Part shown: one piece after another, positions 40,377 through 49,444 of the stretch
How positions within the stretch are numbered: position 1 is the stretch's first letter
Layout: each line of letters starts with the position of its first letter
Assembly (NCBI RefSeq): GCF_005502935.1
Contig: NZ_SCMP01000010.1
Span: 62,001-126,000, forward strand
DNA: 64,000 nt
Direction of reading: 5' to 3'
From: Pseudomonas sp. 2FG
Lineage (GTDB): Bacteria > Pseudomonadota > Gammaproteobacteria > Pseudomonadales > Pseudomonadaceae
Notes under the pieces: model-generated
Database searches by the model: none
Told to the model about the DNA's origin: nothing
The model's input: only the letters and a program-made list of their open reading frames with translations
Made by a program: the position numbers and the translations under genes

Positions 40377-41567
40377 ATGAGCGAATACTCTCTTTTCACC
40401 TCCGAGTCCGTGTCTGAAGGACATCCGGACAAGATTGCTGACCAGATCTCCGATGCGGTGCTGGACGCCATCATCGCCCAGGACAAGTTCGCCCGCGTGG
40501 CGTGCGAAACCCTGGTGAAAACCGGCGTGGCGATAGTCGCCGGCGAAGTCACTACCTCCGCCTGGGTCGACCTCGAAGACATCGTCCGCAACGTCATCAT
40601 CGACATCGGCTACAACAGCTCCGACGTCGGCTTCGACGGCGCCACCTGCGCGGTGATGAACATCATCGGCAAGCAGTCCCCCGACATCAACCAGGGCGTC
40701 GACCGTTCGCGGCCGGAAGACCAGGGCGCTGGCGACCAGGGCCTGATGTTCGGCTACGCCAGCAACGACACCGACGTGCTGATGCCGGCGCCGATCTGCT
40801 ATGCCCACCGCCTGGTCGAGCGCCAGGCAGAAGCGCGTAAGTCCGGCCTGCTGCCGTGGCTGCGTCCGGATGCCAAATCCCAGGTCACCTTCCGCTACGA
40901 AAATGGCAAGCCGGTCGCCGTCGATGCCGTGGTGCTGTCGACCCAGCACAGCCCGGAGGTGTCCTACAAGGACCTGCGCGAAGCCGTGATGGAGCTGATC
41001 ATCAAGCACGTGCTGCCGGCCGAATGGCTGCACAAAGACACTCAGTTCCACATCAACCCGACCGGCACTTTCGTGATTGGCGGCCCGGTGGGTGACTGCG
41101 GTCTGACCGGCCGCAAGATCATCGTCGACTCCTACGGCGGCATGGCCCGCCACGGCGGCGGCGCGTTCTCCGGCAAGGACCCCTCCAAGGTCGACCGCTC
41201 GGCCGCCTATGCCGGTCGTTACGTGGCGAAGAACATAGTCGCCGCCGGCCTGGCCGAACGCTGCGAGATCCAGGTGTCCTACGCCATCGGCGTGGCGCAA
41301 CCGACCTCGGTGTCGATCAACACCTTCGGCACCAACAAAGTAGCGGAAGACACCATCATCAAGCTGGTGCGCGACGTGTTCGACCTGCGTCCATACGCCA
41401 TCACCAAGATGCTCGACCTGCTGCACCCGATGTACCGGGCCACCGCGGCCTACGGCCACTTCGGCCGCACCCCGGAAGAAGTGACGGTGGATGGCGACAC
41501 CTTCACCACCTTCACCTGGGAAAAAACCGACAAGGCCGCCGCCCTGCGCGCAGCCGCCGGCCTGTAA
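40377..41567 (+). CDS. metK: S-adenosylmethionine synthetase
   Basis: 396 residues. Makes SAM from methionine and ATP. Landmarks: [26 protein letters not shown] at the N-terminus, [12 protein letters not shown] near residue 117, [24 protein letters not shown] near residue 229 and [19 protein letters not shown]. It lies 12 bp after the regulator gene and is probably co-transcribed with it. No SAM riboswitch is present in front of it. Its native terminator has been split by a MITE (41604-41725). Confidence 0.98.
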   Translation: MSEYSLFTSESVSEGHPDKIADQISDAVLDAIIAQDKFARVACETLVKTGVAIVAGEVTTSAWVDLEDIVRNVIIDIGYNSSDVGFDGATCAVMNIIGKQSPDINQGVDRSRPEDQGAGDQGLMFGYASNDTDVLMPAPICYAHRLVERQAEARKSGLLPWLRPDAKSQVTFRYENGKPVAVDAVVLSTQHSPEVSYKDLREAVMELIIKHVLPAEWLHKDTQFHINPTGTFVIGGPVGDCGLTGRKIIVDSYGGMARHGGGAFSGKDPSKVDRSAAYAGRYVAKNIVAAGLAERCEIQVSYAIGVAQPTSVSINTFGTNKVAEDTIIKLVRDVFDLRPYAITKMLDLLHPMYRATAAYGHFGRTPEEVTVDGDTFTTFTWEKTDKAAALRAAAGL

Positions 41568-41603
41568 GGGTCAGCCGGAATGTAAAAAGCCCCGCCATGT
41601 GCG

Positions 41604-41725
41604 CAATGCTGTTCACTTAAGCTGTAGGCCGGCAACTTTTGCCTCCAGCTACAAGGTGAAGCCTAGAAAAAACGCCGCTTTCCGGTAAGGAATAAGCGGC
41701 GTTTTTTCTTAACTGAACAGCATTG
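41604..41725. mobile_element. 122-bp MITE with 17-bp inverted ends and 12-bp target duplication
   Basis: Ends CAATGCTGTTCACTTAA (41604-41620) and TTAACTGAACAGCATTG (41709-41725) are inverse at 16 of 17 positions. The flanks CCGCCATGTGCG (41592-41603 and 41726-41737) are an exact 12-bp direct repeat. No coding capacity. End sequence and duplication size are consistent with mobilisation by an IS4-family transposase, which is not encoded in this window. Confidence 0.85.
41666..41708. terminator. Terminator hairpin carried within the MITE
   Basis: GAAAAAACGCCGCTT (41666-41680) pairs perfectly with 41694-41708, loop 13 nt, with A6 and T6 tracts on the two sides. Acts in both directions and probably replaces the broken metK terminator. 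It resembles the 3'-end terminator of an insertion sequence. Confidence 0.85.
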
Positions 41726-41760
41726 CCGCCATGTGCGAGGCTTTTGCTGTTCGGGCAGAT

Positions 41761-42450
41761 TTACTGGGCGGCGGTGGGGCTGGCCAGCGGGCGATGTTCG
41801 ATCTTCAGTTTGGTGAAGGTGGCGGCGCCTGCCTCGGTCTCGTAGCCGCTGTTGTCTTGGGTGTAAACGCCGGCCTTGAAATACACCGGCTGGACTGCCC
41901 AGGCCGAGTCGAGTTTGGTTCCCCATTTCACCCCGTTGAGGCTCACCGTCAGGCTGCCAGAGGGGCTGAGATGCACCGTGTAGTTGATCTTCTGGTTCAG
42001 CGCGACTCCGCGTACCAGCACGTAGCTTTGTGCTTCCGGGTCTGTTGGCTTGTGGCGGACCTTGAACGACAGATTGCCAGTCCCGGAGCTCTGCATCTGA
42101 TACTCGAGCTTGAACAGTGGCCAATTGGTGGTGGCGGTATGAATTTGGCCGATGACCAGTTTGCCGGTTGAGGGTACCTGGGTGACCTGCAGGGTCGCGC
42201 TCAGGTAGTGATCGGCAGAGGGATAGACCCAGTTGCGCCTGCTCCCGTCGGCAAAGGTTTCCCGCAACTCGCTACGCGGGTAGCTGGAATTCGGCGTGGT
42301 GGTGCCGTTGACCGGAGCCCAGAAGAAAATGGCCCCGGAGTTGGACTGGAAGTAATGGTCCTGATAGCCGCCGACCAACAGCGGGGTGTCGATGGTGACG
42401 GCAGGTACGCCTACGGGGATGGTGAGGTTCCAGGTGGCAAGGTCGATCAT
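41761..42450 (-). CDS. Polysaccharide lyase family 7, putative alginate lyase
   Basis: 229 residues, beta-jelly-roll lyase. The three PL7 signature motifs are present: YPRSELRE near residue 54, VIGQIH near residue 99 and YFKAGVYTQ near residue 195. These cleave beta-1,4 bonds of alginate by elimination. I start at ATG 42450 (GGAG eight bases upstream, MIDLATWNLTIPVG); a start at 42498 has no ribosome site and would add 16 non-signal residues. No Sec signal is seen, so it is cytoplasmic or exported another way. Convergent with metK; no other alginate gene is near. Confidence 0.88.
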   Translation of the reverse strand: MIDLATWNLTIPVGVPAVTIDTPLLVGGYQDHYFQSNSGAIFFWAPVNGTTTPNSSYPRSELRETFADGSRRNWVYPSADHYLSATLQVTQVPSTGKLVIGQIHTATTNWPLFKLEYQMQSSGTGNLSFKVRHKPTDPEAQSYVLVRGVALNQKINYTVHLSPSGSLTVSLNGVKWGTKLDSAWAVQPVYFKAGVYTQDNSGYETEAGAATFTKLKIEHRPLASPTAAQ

Positions 42451-42998
42451 GGGAATGACTCCAGAAAGCGGAATCGCTTTAGTTGTGGTGGCCTTCATCG
42501 CTGGTTTGCGGGCGAGCCAGAGCGCGCCGATGACTCACGGAGCAAGTCGACACTCGGTGTGGCTAAAGGCTGGCGGTACTGGCGAAGCGCTCGGTCGGGC
42601 GGCTCGCTGAATACTTTATAGGTCAGCTGGTGGGCTTGTTAAAGGCCGTTCGTCCGTATATTGACGCTAATAAAATGGCGCTATTTTGACTGGGTATCGG
42701 TTGGCCATTTTTCCGCTTGCGGGTGCCGTGGGTGGAAAAAGCATTAGGCATTGTTCGACAAAGATTTTTTCCGCGGGCGGTGCGTCATTTTTCCGGCGGC
42801 TGCAGGGATTTTCGCGGGAAACACAGTCGGCCAGCGGACGCCTCTAAATCACGGATTGCAGGTGGCTTACAGCGACTCCGTGCAGGCCTCTACATTTGCT
42901 GTTGGGGCGGAGTCTCGGCCAAAGCGCACCATCCCCCCTGGCGACCCGGTAAACTATCGCTCCGCCCCGAACAGCGCGAAAACCGGTTGCCTAGCAGC
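42451..42998. other. 548-bp gap upstream of PL7 lyase and YgjP-like peptidase genes
   Basis: Divergent upstream regions. The part 42610-42720 is notably AT-rich (for example GACGCTAATAAAATGGCGC) and likely promoter-bearing. A frame open from 42717 into the peptidase gene encodes Arg/Trp-rich sequence that does not look like protein. No gene called. Confidence 0.5.
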
Positions 42999-43517
42999 AT
43001 GACCCCGCTCAAATACCTCCAGGCCTACTCCGCCACCCTGCAAGATCAGGTGCGCCAGCTGATCGCGCAACAGCGCCTGGGTGACTACCTGAGCCAGCGC
43101 TACCCGGCGCGGCATGCGGTGCAAAGCGATAAGGCGCTGTACGCCTACACCCTGGCGCTAAAGCAGGAGCATCTGAAGAACGCGCCGAGCATCGATAAGG
43201 TGCTGTTCGATAATCGCCTCGACCTGACGCACCGCGCCTTGGGCCTGCACACGGCGATCTCGCGGGTGCAGGGCGGCAAGCTCAAGGCGAAGAAGGAGAT
43301 TCGCGTGGCGTCCTTGTTCAAGGAGGCGGCGCCGGAATTTCTCCGGATGATCGTGGTGCATGAACTGGCGCACCTGAAAGAGCACGAGCACAACAAGGCG
43401 TTCTATCAGCTCTGTGAATACATGCAGCCGGGCTATCACCAGCTGGAGTTTGATTTGCGCCTGTATCTGACCTACCGCGAGTTGGAAGGCCGCCAGGCGT
43501 CGAACGCCGCGCGCTAG
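42999..43517 (+). CDS. YgjP-like (M48-type) metallopeptidase family protein
   Basis: 172 residues starting MTPLKYLQAYSATLQDQVRQL. A zinc motif HELAHLKEHEH (HExxH) lies near residue 117, followed by KAFYQLCEYMQPGY, typical of the YgjP/DUF45 family. Upstream is KAKKEIRVASLFKEAAPEFL. Physiological substrate unknown. There is no strong ribosome site before ATG 42999, so the start is the least certain part; no signal peptide or membrane helix is visible. Confidence 0.78.
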   Translation: MTPLKYLQAYSATLQDQVRQLIAQQRLGDYLSQRYPARHAVQSDKALYAYTLALKQEHLKNAPSIDKVLFDNRLDLTHRALGLHTAISRVQGGKLKAKKEIRVASLFKEAAPEFLRMIVVHELAHLKEHEHNKAFYQLCEYMQPGYHQLEFDLRLYLTYRELEGRQASNAAR

Positions 43518-43542
43518 CGTGCTTGCCGTCCTTACTCTTGGA

Positions 43543-43776
43543 TTATTTGCGCAGCATCAGGCTGAGCTGATCGACGACTTCGGCCCAGTCGGCATCCTCG
43601 AGGATTTCCTCGCGCAGGAAAGCCGCTTGCGCCGCCGTCCAGAACGACGCGTCGGCCAGGGACAAGGAGGCTGGCAGGGGCGAGTGGGTGGAAATGAAGG
43701 CACTGATGCTGGCGGGGTCAGCCGGCAGTCCCAGCTGTTTGAACAGGGACGGGAGACTGTGCATGGGTGATTGCAT
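43543..43776 (-). CDS. DUF2789 family protein
   Basis: 77 residues: MHSLPSLFKQLGLPADPASISAFISTH with FWTAAQAAFLREEILEDADWAEVVDQL. Small, helical, soluble; the family is found widely in gammaproteobacteria and has no known function. GGAG lies six bases before ATG 43776; a second ATG four codons later is possible. Convergent with the YgjP-like gene. Confidence 0.8.
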   Translation of the reverse strand: MQSPMHSLPSLFKQLGLPADPASISAFISTHSPLPASLSLADASFWTAAQAAFLREEILEDADWAEVVDQLSLMLRK

Positions 43777-44169
43777 GGGGTTCTCCAGAATACCGGCTTG
43801 GGTTGCTGAAGGTGCCGCAGAGGCTTGGCCCGGCAGCCGCCGCCTCAGCTAAAACCGTAGCGCAGAACGACCGCCGCGGGAGGATTTGTTCCTGCGGTTT
43901 GCCTTGGGCGTTGCGCAAAGCCTGTTTGCCTTGCTCCCGCACAGGCGCAACTCCCGGTGTCCGATGCCTCAGGAGGTTTGGGGGTCAGGCCGGCAGATGG
44001 CCTCGCCCTACCCGGTGCGGCTGACGGCAACCGATAGAGCGCCGGAAGTAGAAGCGCGCGGGTACAGCCGGTTGGGCCGCCCCGTAGCGGCACCCCTCAC
44101 CCCCGCCCCGTTGAACGCCTGTCGCATCAACTGGGCGTTGCACTGGCCTGTGCAGTTGCCTGGCGGCCA
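43777..44169. other. 393-bp gap between DUF2789 and YbaK genes
   Basis: No gene supported. The minus strand at 43845-43870 ends a short frame with VVLRYGF, which resembles the last strand of an outer membrane barrel, but nothing upstream of it is recognisable. Contains the DUF2789 promoter and the 3' end of the YbaK transcript. Confidence 0.5.
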
Positions 44170-44631
44170 CTAGTGGCAGACCTCGCACACCTCAGCGCGA
44201 GGCACCAGTTTAAGGAACTCATCCATGCGCATGTGGACCAGGCTCTTGTGATCACCGGCCTCCAGATAAATGTCCTGCTGCCGGGTCAACAAGGGGTCGA
44301 CCACCATGTTCATCCCGTAAGGTTCGCTCAACGCCGGCACGGCCCCGCGCTCGCAGTCCGTGAACAGGCCGGCGATCGTGCTTTCGTTGGTGAGTTGCCA
44401 TTCTTCTGCGCCACGCACTTTGTCCAGGTCCAGGTGCCGACTGGCAGGTACCACCGCCATCAGATAGCGGCCGTGCCGATCATCCAGAATCACCGATTTG
44501 GCCACCCGTTCCGCCGGAATGCCGGCCACGCGAGCCGTCTCCAGGCTGCTCGCCGAATGCGGGTGGGCAATGATGTCGAATTCGCAATGCGCCTGTTCCA
44601 GACTGCGCTGTAAAGTTTTTGCCATACGCAT
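44170..44631 (-). CDS. YbaK/aminoacyl-tRNA deacylase domain protein
   Basis: 153 residues starting MRMAKTLQRSLEQAHCEFDIIAHPHSASSLETARVAGIPAERVAKSVIL. The YbaK/ProX fold shows the conserved lysine in VAKSVILDD, the strand YLMAVVPASRHLDLDKV and the GAVPALSEPYG loop. Family members hydrolyse mischarged tRNA such as Cys-tRNAPro. GGAGG six bases before ATG 44631 fixes the start against a longer frame to 44679. Ends EVCEVCH, an unusual Cys-containing tail whose role is unknown. Confidence 0.88.
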   Translation of the reverse strand: MRMAKTLQRSLEQAHCEFDIIAHPHSASSLETARVAGIPAERVAKSVILDDRHGRYLMAVVPASRHLDLDKVRGAEEWQLTNESTIAGLFTDCERGAVPALSEPYGMNMVVDPLLTRQQDIYLEAGDHKSLVHMRMDEFLKLVPRAEVCEVCH

Positions 44632-44893
44632 GATGCACCTCCACGCCCTGTCGAATACACCAAGGCCACTGGTTATCAAAACTCCCCTAGTGAAAGTTTA
44701 GGCAGTGCGAGGGGCGGTGGCGGCTGGGCGGCTGTAACACTTGATGCTATGGGGTGGAGTCGATAGCGGTGATTGGCCTAAGCGGGAGCCGAATCACGCT
44801 GTGCCGCGAAGAAACTTGCGCCCTGCCTGTGACCCAATTCGAGAGCGGACACGTCACCCCTAAAGCCCTCTCCCGTTTTGAAGTGAGCTGCCG

Positions 44894-46132
44894 ATGCACC
44901 CTCTGCGAAAAGCGCTGCATAACGAACTGCATTCGCGTCCCTCGATCTATTTCGACGGGCCCGCCTATGTCTACCACCTGGCCTTTATCGACCCCGATGA
45001 TCAGTGCGACGCGATAATCAGCAGCCTCTATGCACAGGCTGGCGCGCTTTATGATCGCAGCACGCCGCAAGGGCTGATCAAGCTTGGGACCTTTGCGTTG
45101 AAGTGGGAACGGCACACCGAGTTTTTTACCTTGACGTTGGTCGCGCCCAAGTCCGACGGCGAGACCGCCGAGATCTGGCAGCCGCTTCCCGCGGTGCTCA
45201 AGGGCATAGTCGAAGCCCACCGCGATCTGATCATCAATGCCGATCTGATCCAGGTTGAAACGCAGCAGAGCTGGGCCGGCGATTATGCGTTCTATGGCTT
45301 CAAGGACCCGGCCGGCTCGAGTGTCGGTGGTGGCGATGCCACGGTCTGGAGTGACTTCAAGCTCGACCAGGAGGGCATGAACCGGATTCTGCTGATCAAT
45401 CGCGGCTTGAATGCCTATCGCCTGGGTCGCATGATCCGGCGCCTGCTGGAGATCGAAACCTATCGCATGATGGCGTCCTTGACGCTTCCGGTCGCGCAGT
45501 CCATCAGTGTCTCGTTGAAGGAGTTCGACAAGGAACTGACTGGCCTTTCCGACAGCAATGCCGAGACCGCCTCCGGCGATGCCAAGCACCTGCTCAACGA
45601 CATCGCCGCACTCTCCGCACGCATAGTGCGCAGCACGGCACGCTCGCGCCGGCGCTTCAGTGCGACCGACGCCTATTCGAAGATCGTCTTTGAGCGCATC
45701 GGCGAGCTGCGCGAGGCCCATCTGGGCGACTGCCAGCGGCTGGGCGTATTCATCGAACGGCGCTTCAAGCCGACAGTCCGCTACTGCGCGGCCACCGATC
45801 AACGCCTGCAACGCCTGGGGCACAGCGTCGCCAACCTCAGCGAGTTGCTCCAGGCCAGGGTCCAGGTCGAGGTCGAAGCGCAGAACTCGGAGATCCTCCA
45901 TAGCCTGAACAGCAGAGCCAATACCCAGATCAAGATTCAGAAGGCGGTCGAAGGGCTTTCGCTGATCGCCATCAGTTACTACCTGCTCAGCCTGTTCAAA
46001 CTGGTGTTCGAAGGCCTGCACACCGTCGGGCTGAAGATCGAGCCACTGACCGCGGCAACCTATATGACCCCTATCGCGCTGTTCATTCTTGGCTTTATCG
46101 CCTTACGCATCCGCCAGGCGAAGAGCCACTGA
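44894..46132 (+). CDS. DUF3422 family membrane protein
   Basis: 412 residues. N-terminus HPLRKALHNELHSRPSIYFDGPAYVYHLAF is the DUF3422 signature. A long helical middle follows, with two hydrophobic segments near the C-terminus (about 355-380 and 388-408), so the bulk is cytoplasmic or periplasmic and the protein is anchored by its end. The function of the family is unknown. No gene partner is evident; it stands alone, divergent from the YbaK gene. Confidence 0.85.
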   Translation: MHPLRKALHNELHSRPSIYFDGPAYVYHLAFIDPDDQCDAIISSLYAQAGALYDRSTPQGLIKLGTFALKWERHTEFFTLTLVAPKSDGETAEIWQPLPAVLKGIVEAHRDLIINADLIQVETQQSWAGDYAFYGFKDPAGSSVGGGDATVWSDFKLDQEGMNRILLINRGLNAYRLGRMIRRLLEIETYRMMASLTLPVAQSISVSLKEFDKELTGLSDSNAETASGDAKHLLNDIAALSARIVRSTARSRRRFSATDAYSKIVFERIGELREAHLGDCQRLGVFIERRFKPTVRYCAATDQRLQRLGHSVANLSELLQARVQVEVEAQNSEILHSLNSRANTQIKIQKAVEGLSLIAISYYLLSLFKLVFEGLHTVGLKIEPLTAATYMTPIALFILGFIALRIRQAKSH

Positions 46133-46446
46133 GGGGGGCCGCGATCTTAGCGTTCTGACCGGCGCAGCGCTGTTTTCGTGGCGAGCGTTGAGGGGTCTTG
46201 TAGGGCGCGAAGGCTCTGAGCCGGGGGTATTGCTGGAACCGTTTACGGGCGACTCGGATGAGTCGCTTGTCGCCACTAGCCGAGTGTCGGAATCTGGTTT
46301 ATTAATGGCAGGTCGCCATTAGTGGTGTGGCGATTGCTGCGCCGCTGGGCTTGGAGCGGGCTGCGACCCTGGGTTGCGAGTAGCGGGCTACGGCTGTTGG
46401 CCCGCCTGGATTGCAAAGAATAAGAAGAATAAAAAGGATGAAACCC
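46133..46446. other. 314-bp gap upstream of the first periplasmic binding protein gene
   Basis: No gene seen. The last 30 bp become A-rich (GAATAAGAAGAATAAAAAGG) and include the ribosome site of the next gene. Confidence 0.5.
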
Positions 46447-47175
46447 ATGCCGCGTGCTCTGCTGTTGAGTGTGTTGTGGCTGCTGACGAGCGGCGCGTCA
46501 GCGCAGACGTTGCGTCTGGTGGCGGATGTCTGGCCGCCGTTTACCGATCAGAGTCTGCCGAACGGCGGCCTGGCCAGCGATTTGGTCAACACCGCCTTGA
46601 CGCGCGCCGGTTACGCCACGGAGCAGGTGCAGGTGCCTTGGGCACGGGCGCTGCGTGGGATCGAGGTGGGCAGTTATGACGTGCTGGTGAACGCCTGGTT
46701 CACCGAGGAACGCACCCAGCTCGGGCAGTTCTCCTCGCCTTATCTGCTCAATCGGGTGCGCTTGCTCAAGCGCAAGGATTCGCCGATTGACTTCGCCTCG
46801 CTGGCGGACTTGCAGCCCTTCAACATCGCGGTGGTGCGCGGTTATGGCTACGGCGCGGAGTTCGATAGCGCGAGCAGTTTGCAGAAGGTTCCGGTGCTCG
46901 GCTTTGCCAGCGCGGCGCGGATGCTGCATGCCGGGCGGGTCAACCTGACGCTGGAGGATGAGTTCGTCGCGCGCTATTACCTCGACCGCGAGCCGAGCAG
47001 CGTGCGTGATGACCTGGAGTTTTTGCCCAAGCCGCTCAGCGAGAACAACCTGCATATTCTGGTCAGCCTGCAGAACCCGCAGCATGCGCAGATCGTCACG
47101 GCGTTCAACCGGGCGCTCAAGGCGATGAAGGCCGACGGCAGTTATGCCGCACTGTTCAAACGCCACGGGCTGTAG
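46447..47175 (+). CDS. Periplasmic substrate-binding protein (SBP family 3), copy 1
   Basis: 242 residues. Signal peptide MPRALLLSVLWLLTSGASA, then LRLVADVWPPFTDQSLPNGGLASDLV, PWARALRGIEVGSYDVLVNAW, NIAVVRGYGYG, and the long C-terminal lobe LTLEDEFVARYYL...FLPKPLSENNLHILV. This is the type 3 solute-binding fold related to amino-acid binding proteins. No permease or ATPase gene is near, so it may act as a sensor or work with a distant transporter. A close paralog lies at 55534-56268. ATG 46447 has AAGGA eight bases upstream. Confidence 0.85.
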   Translation: MPRALLLSVLWLLTSGASAQTLRLVADVWPPFTDQSLPNGGLASDLVNTALTRAGYATEQVQVPWARALRGIEVGSYDVLVNAWFTEERTQLGQFSSPYLLNRVRLLKRKDSPIDFASLADLQPFNIAVVRGYGYGAEFDSASSLQKVPVLGFASAARMLHAGRVNLTLEDEFVARYYLDREPSSVRDDLEFLPKPLSENNLHILVSLQNPQHAQIVTAFNRALKAMKADGSYAALFKRHGL

Positions 47176-47254
47176 GCGCTTTAGTCCGTCGGCGCGGGGC
47201 TGCGCCGCTATCGCTCATGCGAGCGGCATGCGGCGCGTGGCGCTGGCCATGTTG

Positions 47255-49444
47255 TCAGGTGCTGATGGCCACGCGGTCACGCAGCAGGTGCGCGGCGAGG
47301 GTGCGCAGCGGGCCGAGTTGGCGGCAGATCAGCGCCAGTTCGCTTTGCACCAGGCGCTCGCGGTCGTCCATGTCTTCCGGCAACTGTTCCAGCGCCTTGG
47401 CGAGGTCTTCTTCGGCATCGCTGTGGATGCTGACCGGGGTCTTGCTCGCCAGGTTCTGCGCCACTTCATCGAGGCTGCTGGCCAGGCGCGTGGCGGCCTC
47501 GCTGAGCAGGCTGGGCGGCGCGGCACTGGGCAAGGCTGCGCCACGGTGCGCGCCGAGGGCCGAGAGGTAGCCGAGCAAGGTGTGCGACAGCACCAGGAAG
47601 CGGAAGCCGATATCCGCCTCTTTGCGAAAGTGACCGGGCTCCATCAGCATATTGGCCAGGGTGCTGGAGAGCGCGGCGTCGGCGTTGTGCGCATTGCGCC
47701 GGGCCAGGCGGTAGGCGAGGTCGTCGTGTTTGCCGCTGGCGTACTGCTGCATGATCTGCCGCAGGTAATGGCTGTTGCAGCTGAGGGTGTTGGCCACCAC
47801 CTGATTGAGCCGTCGCCCTTGCCAGTCCGGCAGGATCAGGAACACCGCGAGGCCGGCGATCAGGCTGCCGAGCAGGGTATCGACCAGGCGCGGCACGATC
47901 AGCCCATAGCCGTCGCCGATCTGGTTGAAGCAGAACATGATCATCAGGGTGATGGCGGCGGTGGAGAGGGTGTAGCGGGTCGCCCGATTGGCGAAGAACA
48001 CCACTCCGGCGACGACTGCGAACAGGGCCTGGATCAGCGCGCTGGGGAACAGGTCGAACAGCGCCCAGCCGAGCACCAGGCCGATCACCGTGCCGCTGAT
48101 GCGCTGCACCAGTTTGCGCCGGGTGGCGCCGTAGTTCGGCTGGCAGACGAACAGCGTGGTGAGGATGATCCAGTAGCCTTCGCTCGGGTGGATCAGGTGC
48201 AACACGCCGTAGCCGGCGCTCAGGGCAAGCGCCAGGCGCAGGGCGTGGCGGAAGAGTAGCGAAGTGGGGGTCAGCTGCAGGCGCAGGCGCGTCCAGATGT
48301 CCTTCAGCGAGTGCGGCGAGCGGTCGAGCAGGCTGCTGTCCTGCTCCTCCGCCAGGGCATCCGGGTTGTTGGCGTTGCCCAGCAGGTTATTCAGGCTGCC
48401 GAGGTTGCCGGCCAGCGCGCGCAGCGAGCGCAACAGGCTGCGCCAGGCCGGATTGTTCTGGCTGCGCAGGTGCTCCAGCGAGGCTTGCAGATCGCTCAGG
48501 GCCTGGGCCGGCAGGCCGCCGTACTCGAACGTCTGGCGCAGCTGAATGGCCTGGGCCAGCGCCTGACAGGCCTCGCCCTGCTGGCGCAGCAGGCGTTGGC
48601 AGCGGAACAGCACATCGCTGTGGAAGAACGCCTCGGCCAGCTCGTTGTAGGGGTAGTGCGAGGAGCTGGCGCGTTCGTGGATGTCTTGCGCCATGAAGTA
48701 CAGCTTCAGGTAGCGGCTGACTTGCGGCCCGGGCCGGCCATCGCCGACGCGGTGCAGGATGATTTCCTTGCTGGCGTTGAGCGCGGCCACCAGTTGGCCG
48801 TTCTGTTGCGCCAGCTGCAGGCGGCGTTGTTCCACATCCAGGCCGTGCACCGGTTCGAACAAGGCGGATTTGAGCTTGAGGTAGTGGCCCAGTTCGCGGA
48901 ACAGGCGCGCCAGGCTCTGCTGCACCGGTTGATGGGCGAAGAGCGCCTGCCAGAGCACCGACAGCAGGCCATACCAGGCCGCCCCGGCCACCAGCAGCAA
49001 GGGTTCGTGCCAGAAGTTCGCGGTCGCGCCGTCGCGTTGATCGACCCCGATCATGGTGTACACCGAGAGGATCAGGGTGGCCTGGGCGATGCTGCCGTAG
49101 CGCTCGCCCAGCGCGCCGAGCATGGTCAGGCCGAAGCTCGCCAGCGCCAGCGCGCCGACGAATAACCAGGGATAGGGGAACAGCAACTCGACCGCGACCG
49201 ACGCCACGCTGAAACAGCCCAGCGTCACCAGCAGCGCGGTCAGCCGGCCTTGCCAGCTGTCATCGGTTTCCGCCAGGGCGCTGGCGATGATGCCGAGGAA
49301 CAGCGGAATCAGTTGGTGCATCGAGTCCAGCGCCCAAGACAGCGCCATGCTGCCGGTCAGGGCGATAAACGCGCGCAGGCTGTAGCTGAACTTATCCAGC
49401 GCCCACAGGCGGCGCAGGGAGTGGCTGAGTGAGCGGGAAGGCAT
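47255..49444 (-). CDS. YccS-like FUSC family inner-membrane protein
   Basis: 729 residues of the YccS/YhfK type (FUSC superfamily, related to aromatic acid exporters). Two blocks of membrane helices, near 25-155 (FIALTGSMALSWALDSMHQLIPLFLGIIASALAETDDSW) and near 390-525 (FRHALRLALALSAGYGVLHLIHPSEGYWIILTTLFVCQPNYGATRRKLVQRISGTVIGLVLG), separated by and ending in cytoplasmic domains. Substrate unknown. Starts divergently from the NfeD gene across 254 bp. Confidence 0.88.
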   Translation of the reverse strand: MPSRSLSHSLRRLWALDKFSYSLRAFIALTGSMALSWALDSMHQLIPLFLGIIASALAETDDSWQGRLTALLVTLGCFSVASVAVELLFPYPWLFVGALALASFGLTMLGALGERYGSIAQATLILSVYTMIGVDQRDGATANFWHEPLLLVAGAAWYGLLSVLWQALFAHQPVQQSLARLFRELGHYLKLKSALFEPVHGLDVEQRRLQLAQQNGQLVAALNASKEIILHRVGDGRPGPQVSRYLKLYFMAQDIHERASSSHYPYNELAEAFFHSDVLFRCQRLLRQQGEACQALAQAIQLRQTFEYGGLPAQALSDLQASLEHLRSQNNPAWRSLLRSLRALAGNLGSLNNLLGNANNPDALAEEQDSSLLDRSPHSLKDIWTRLRLQLTPTSLLFRHALRLALALSAGYGVLHLIHPSEGYWIILTTLFVCQPNYGATRRKLVQRISGTVIGLVLGWALFDLFPSALIQALFAVVAGVVFFANRATRYTLSTAAITLMIMFCFNQIGDGYGLIVPRLVDTLLGSLIAGLAVFLILPDWQGRRLNQVVANTLSCNSHYLRQIMQQYASGKHDDLAYRLARRNAHNADAALSSTLANMLMEPGHFRKEADIGFRFLVLSHTLLGYLSALGAHRGAALPSAAPPSLLSEAATRLASSLDEVAQNLASKTPVSIHSDAEEDLAKALEQLPEDMDDRERLVQSELALICRQLGPLRTLAAHLLRDRVAIST

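Larger units (their letters stand above)
41585..41745 (+). terminator. metK terminator interrupted by a MITE
   Basis: Removing the element and one 12-bp duplicate joins AAAAGCCCCGC (41585-41595), CATGT, and GCG (41601-41603) to AGGCTTTT (41738-41745). The result is an 11-bp stem with one C-A mismatch and a T tract, a normal intrinsic terminator 17 bp after the metK stop. The insertion sits in its 3' arm. Confidence 0.75.

Noticed and set aside
42717..42998. N-terminal extension of the YgjP-like peptidase
   Set aside because: Arg, Trp and Cys-rich sequence with no family resemblance; the AT-rich region before it looks like a promoter.
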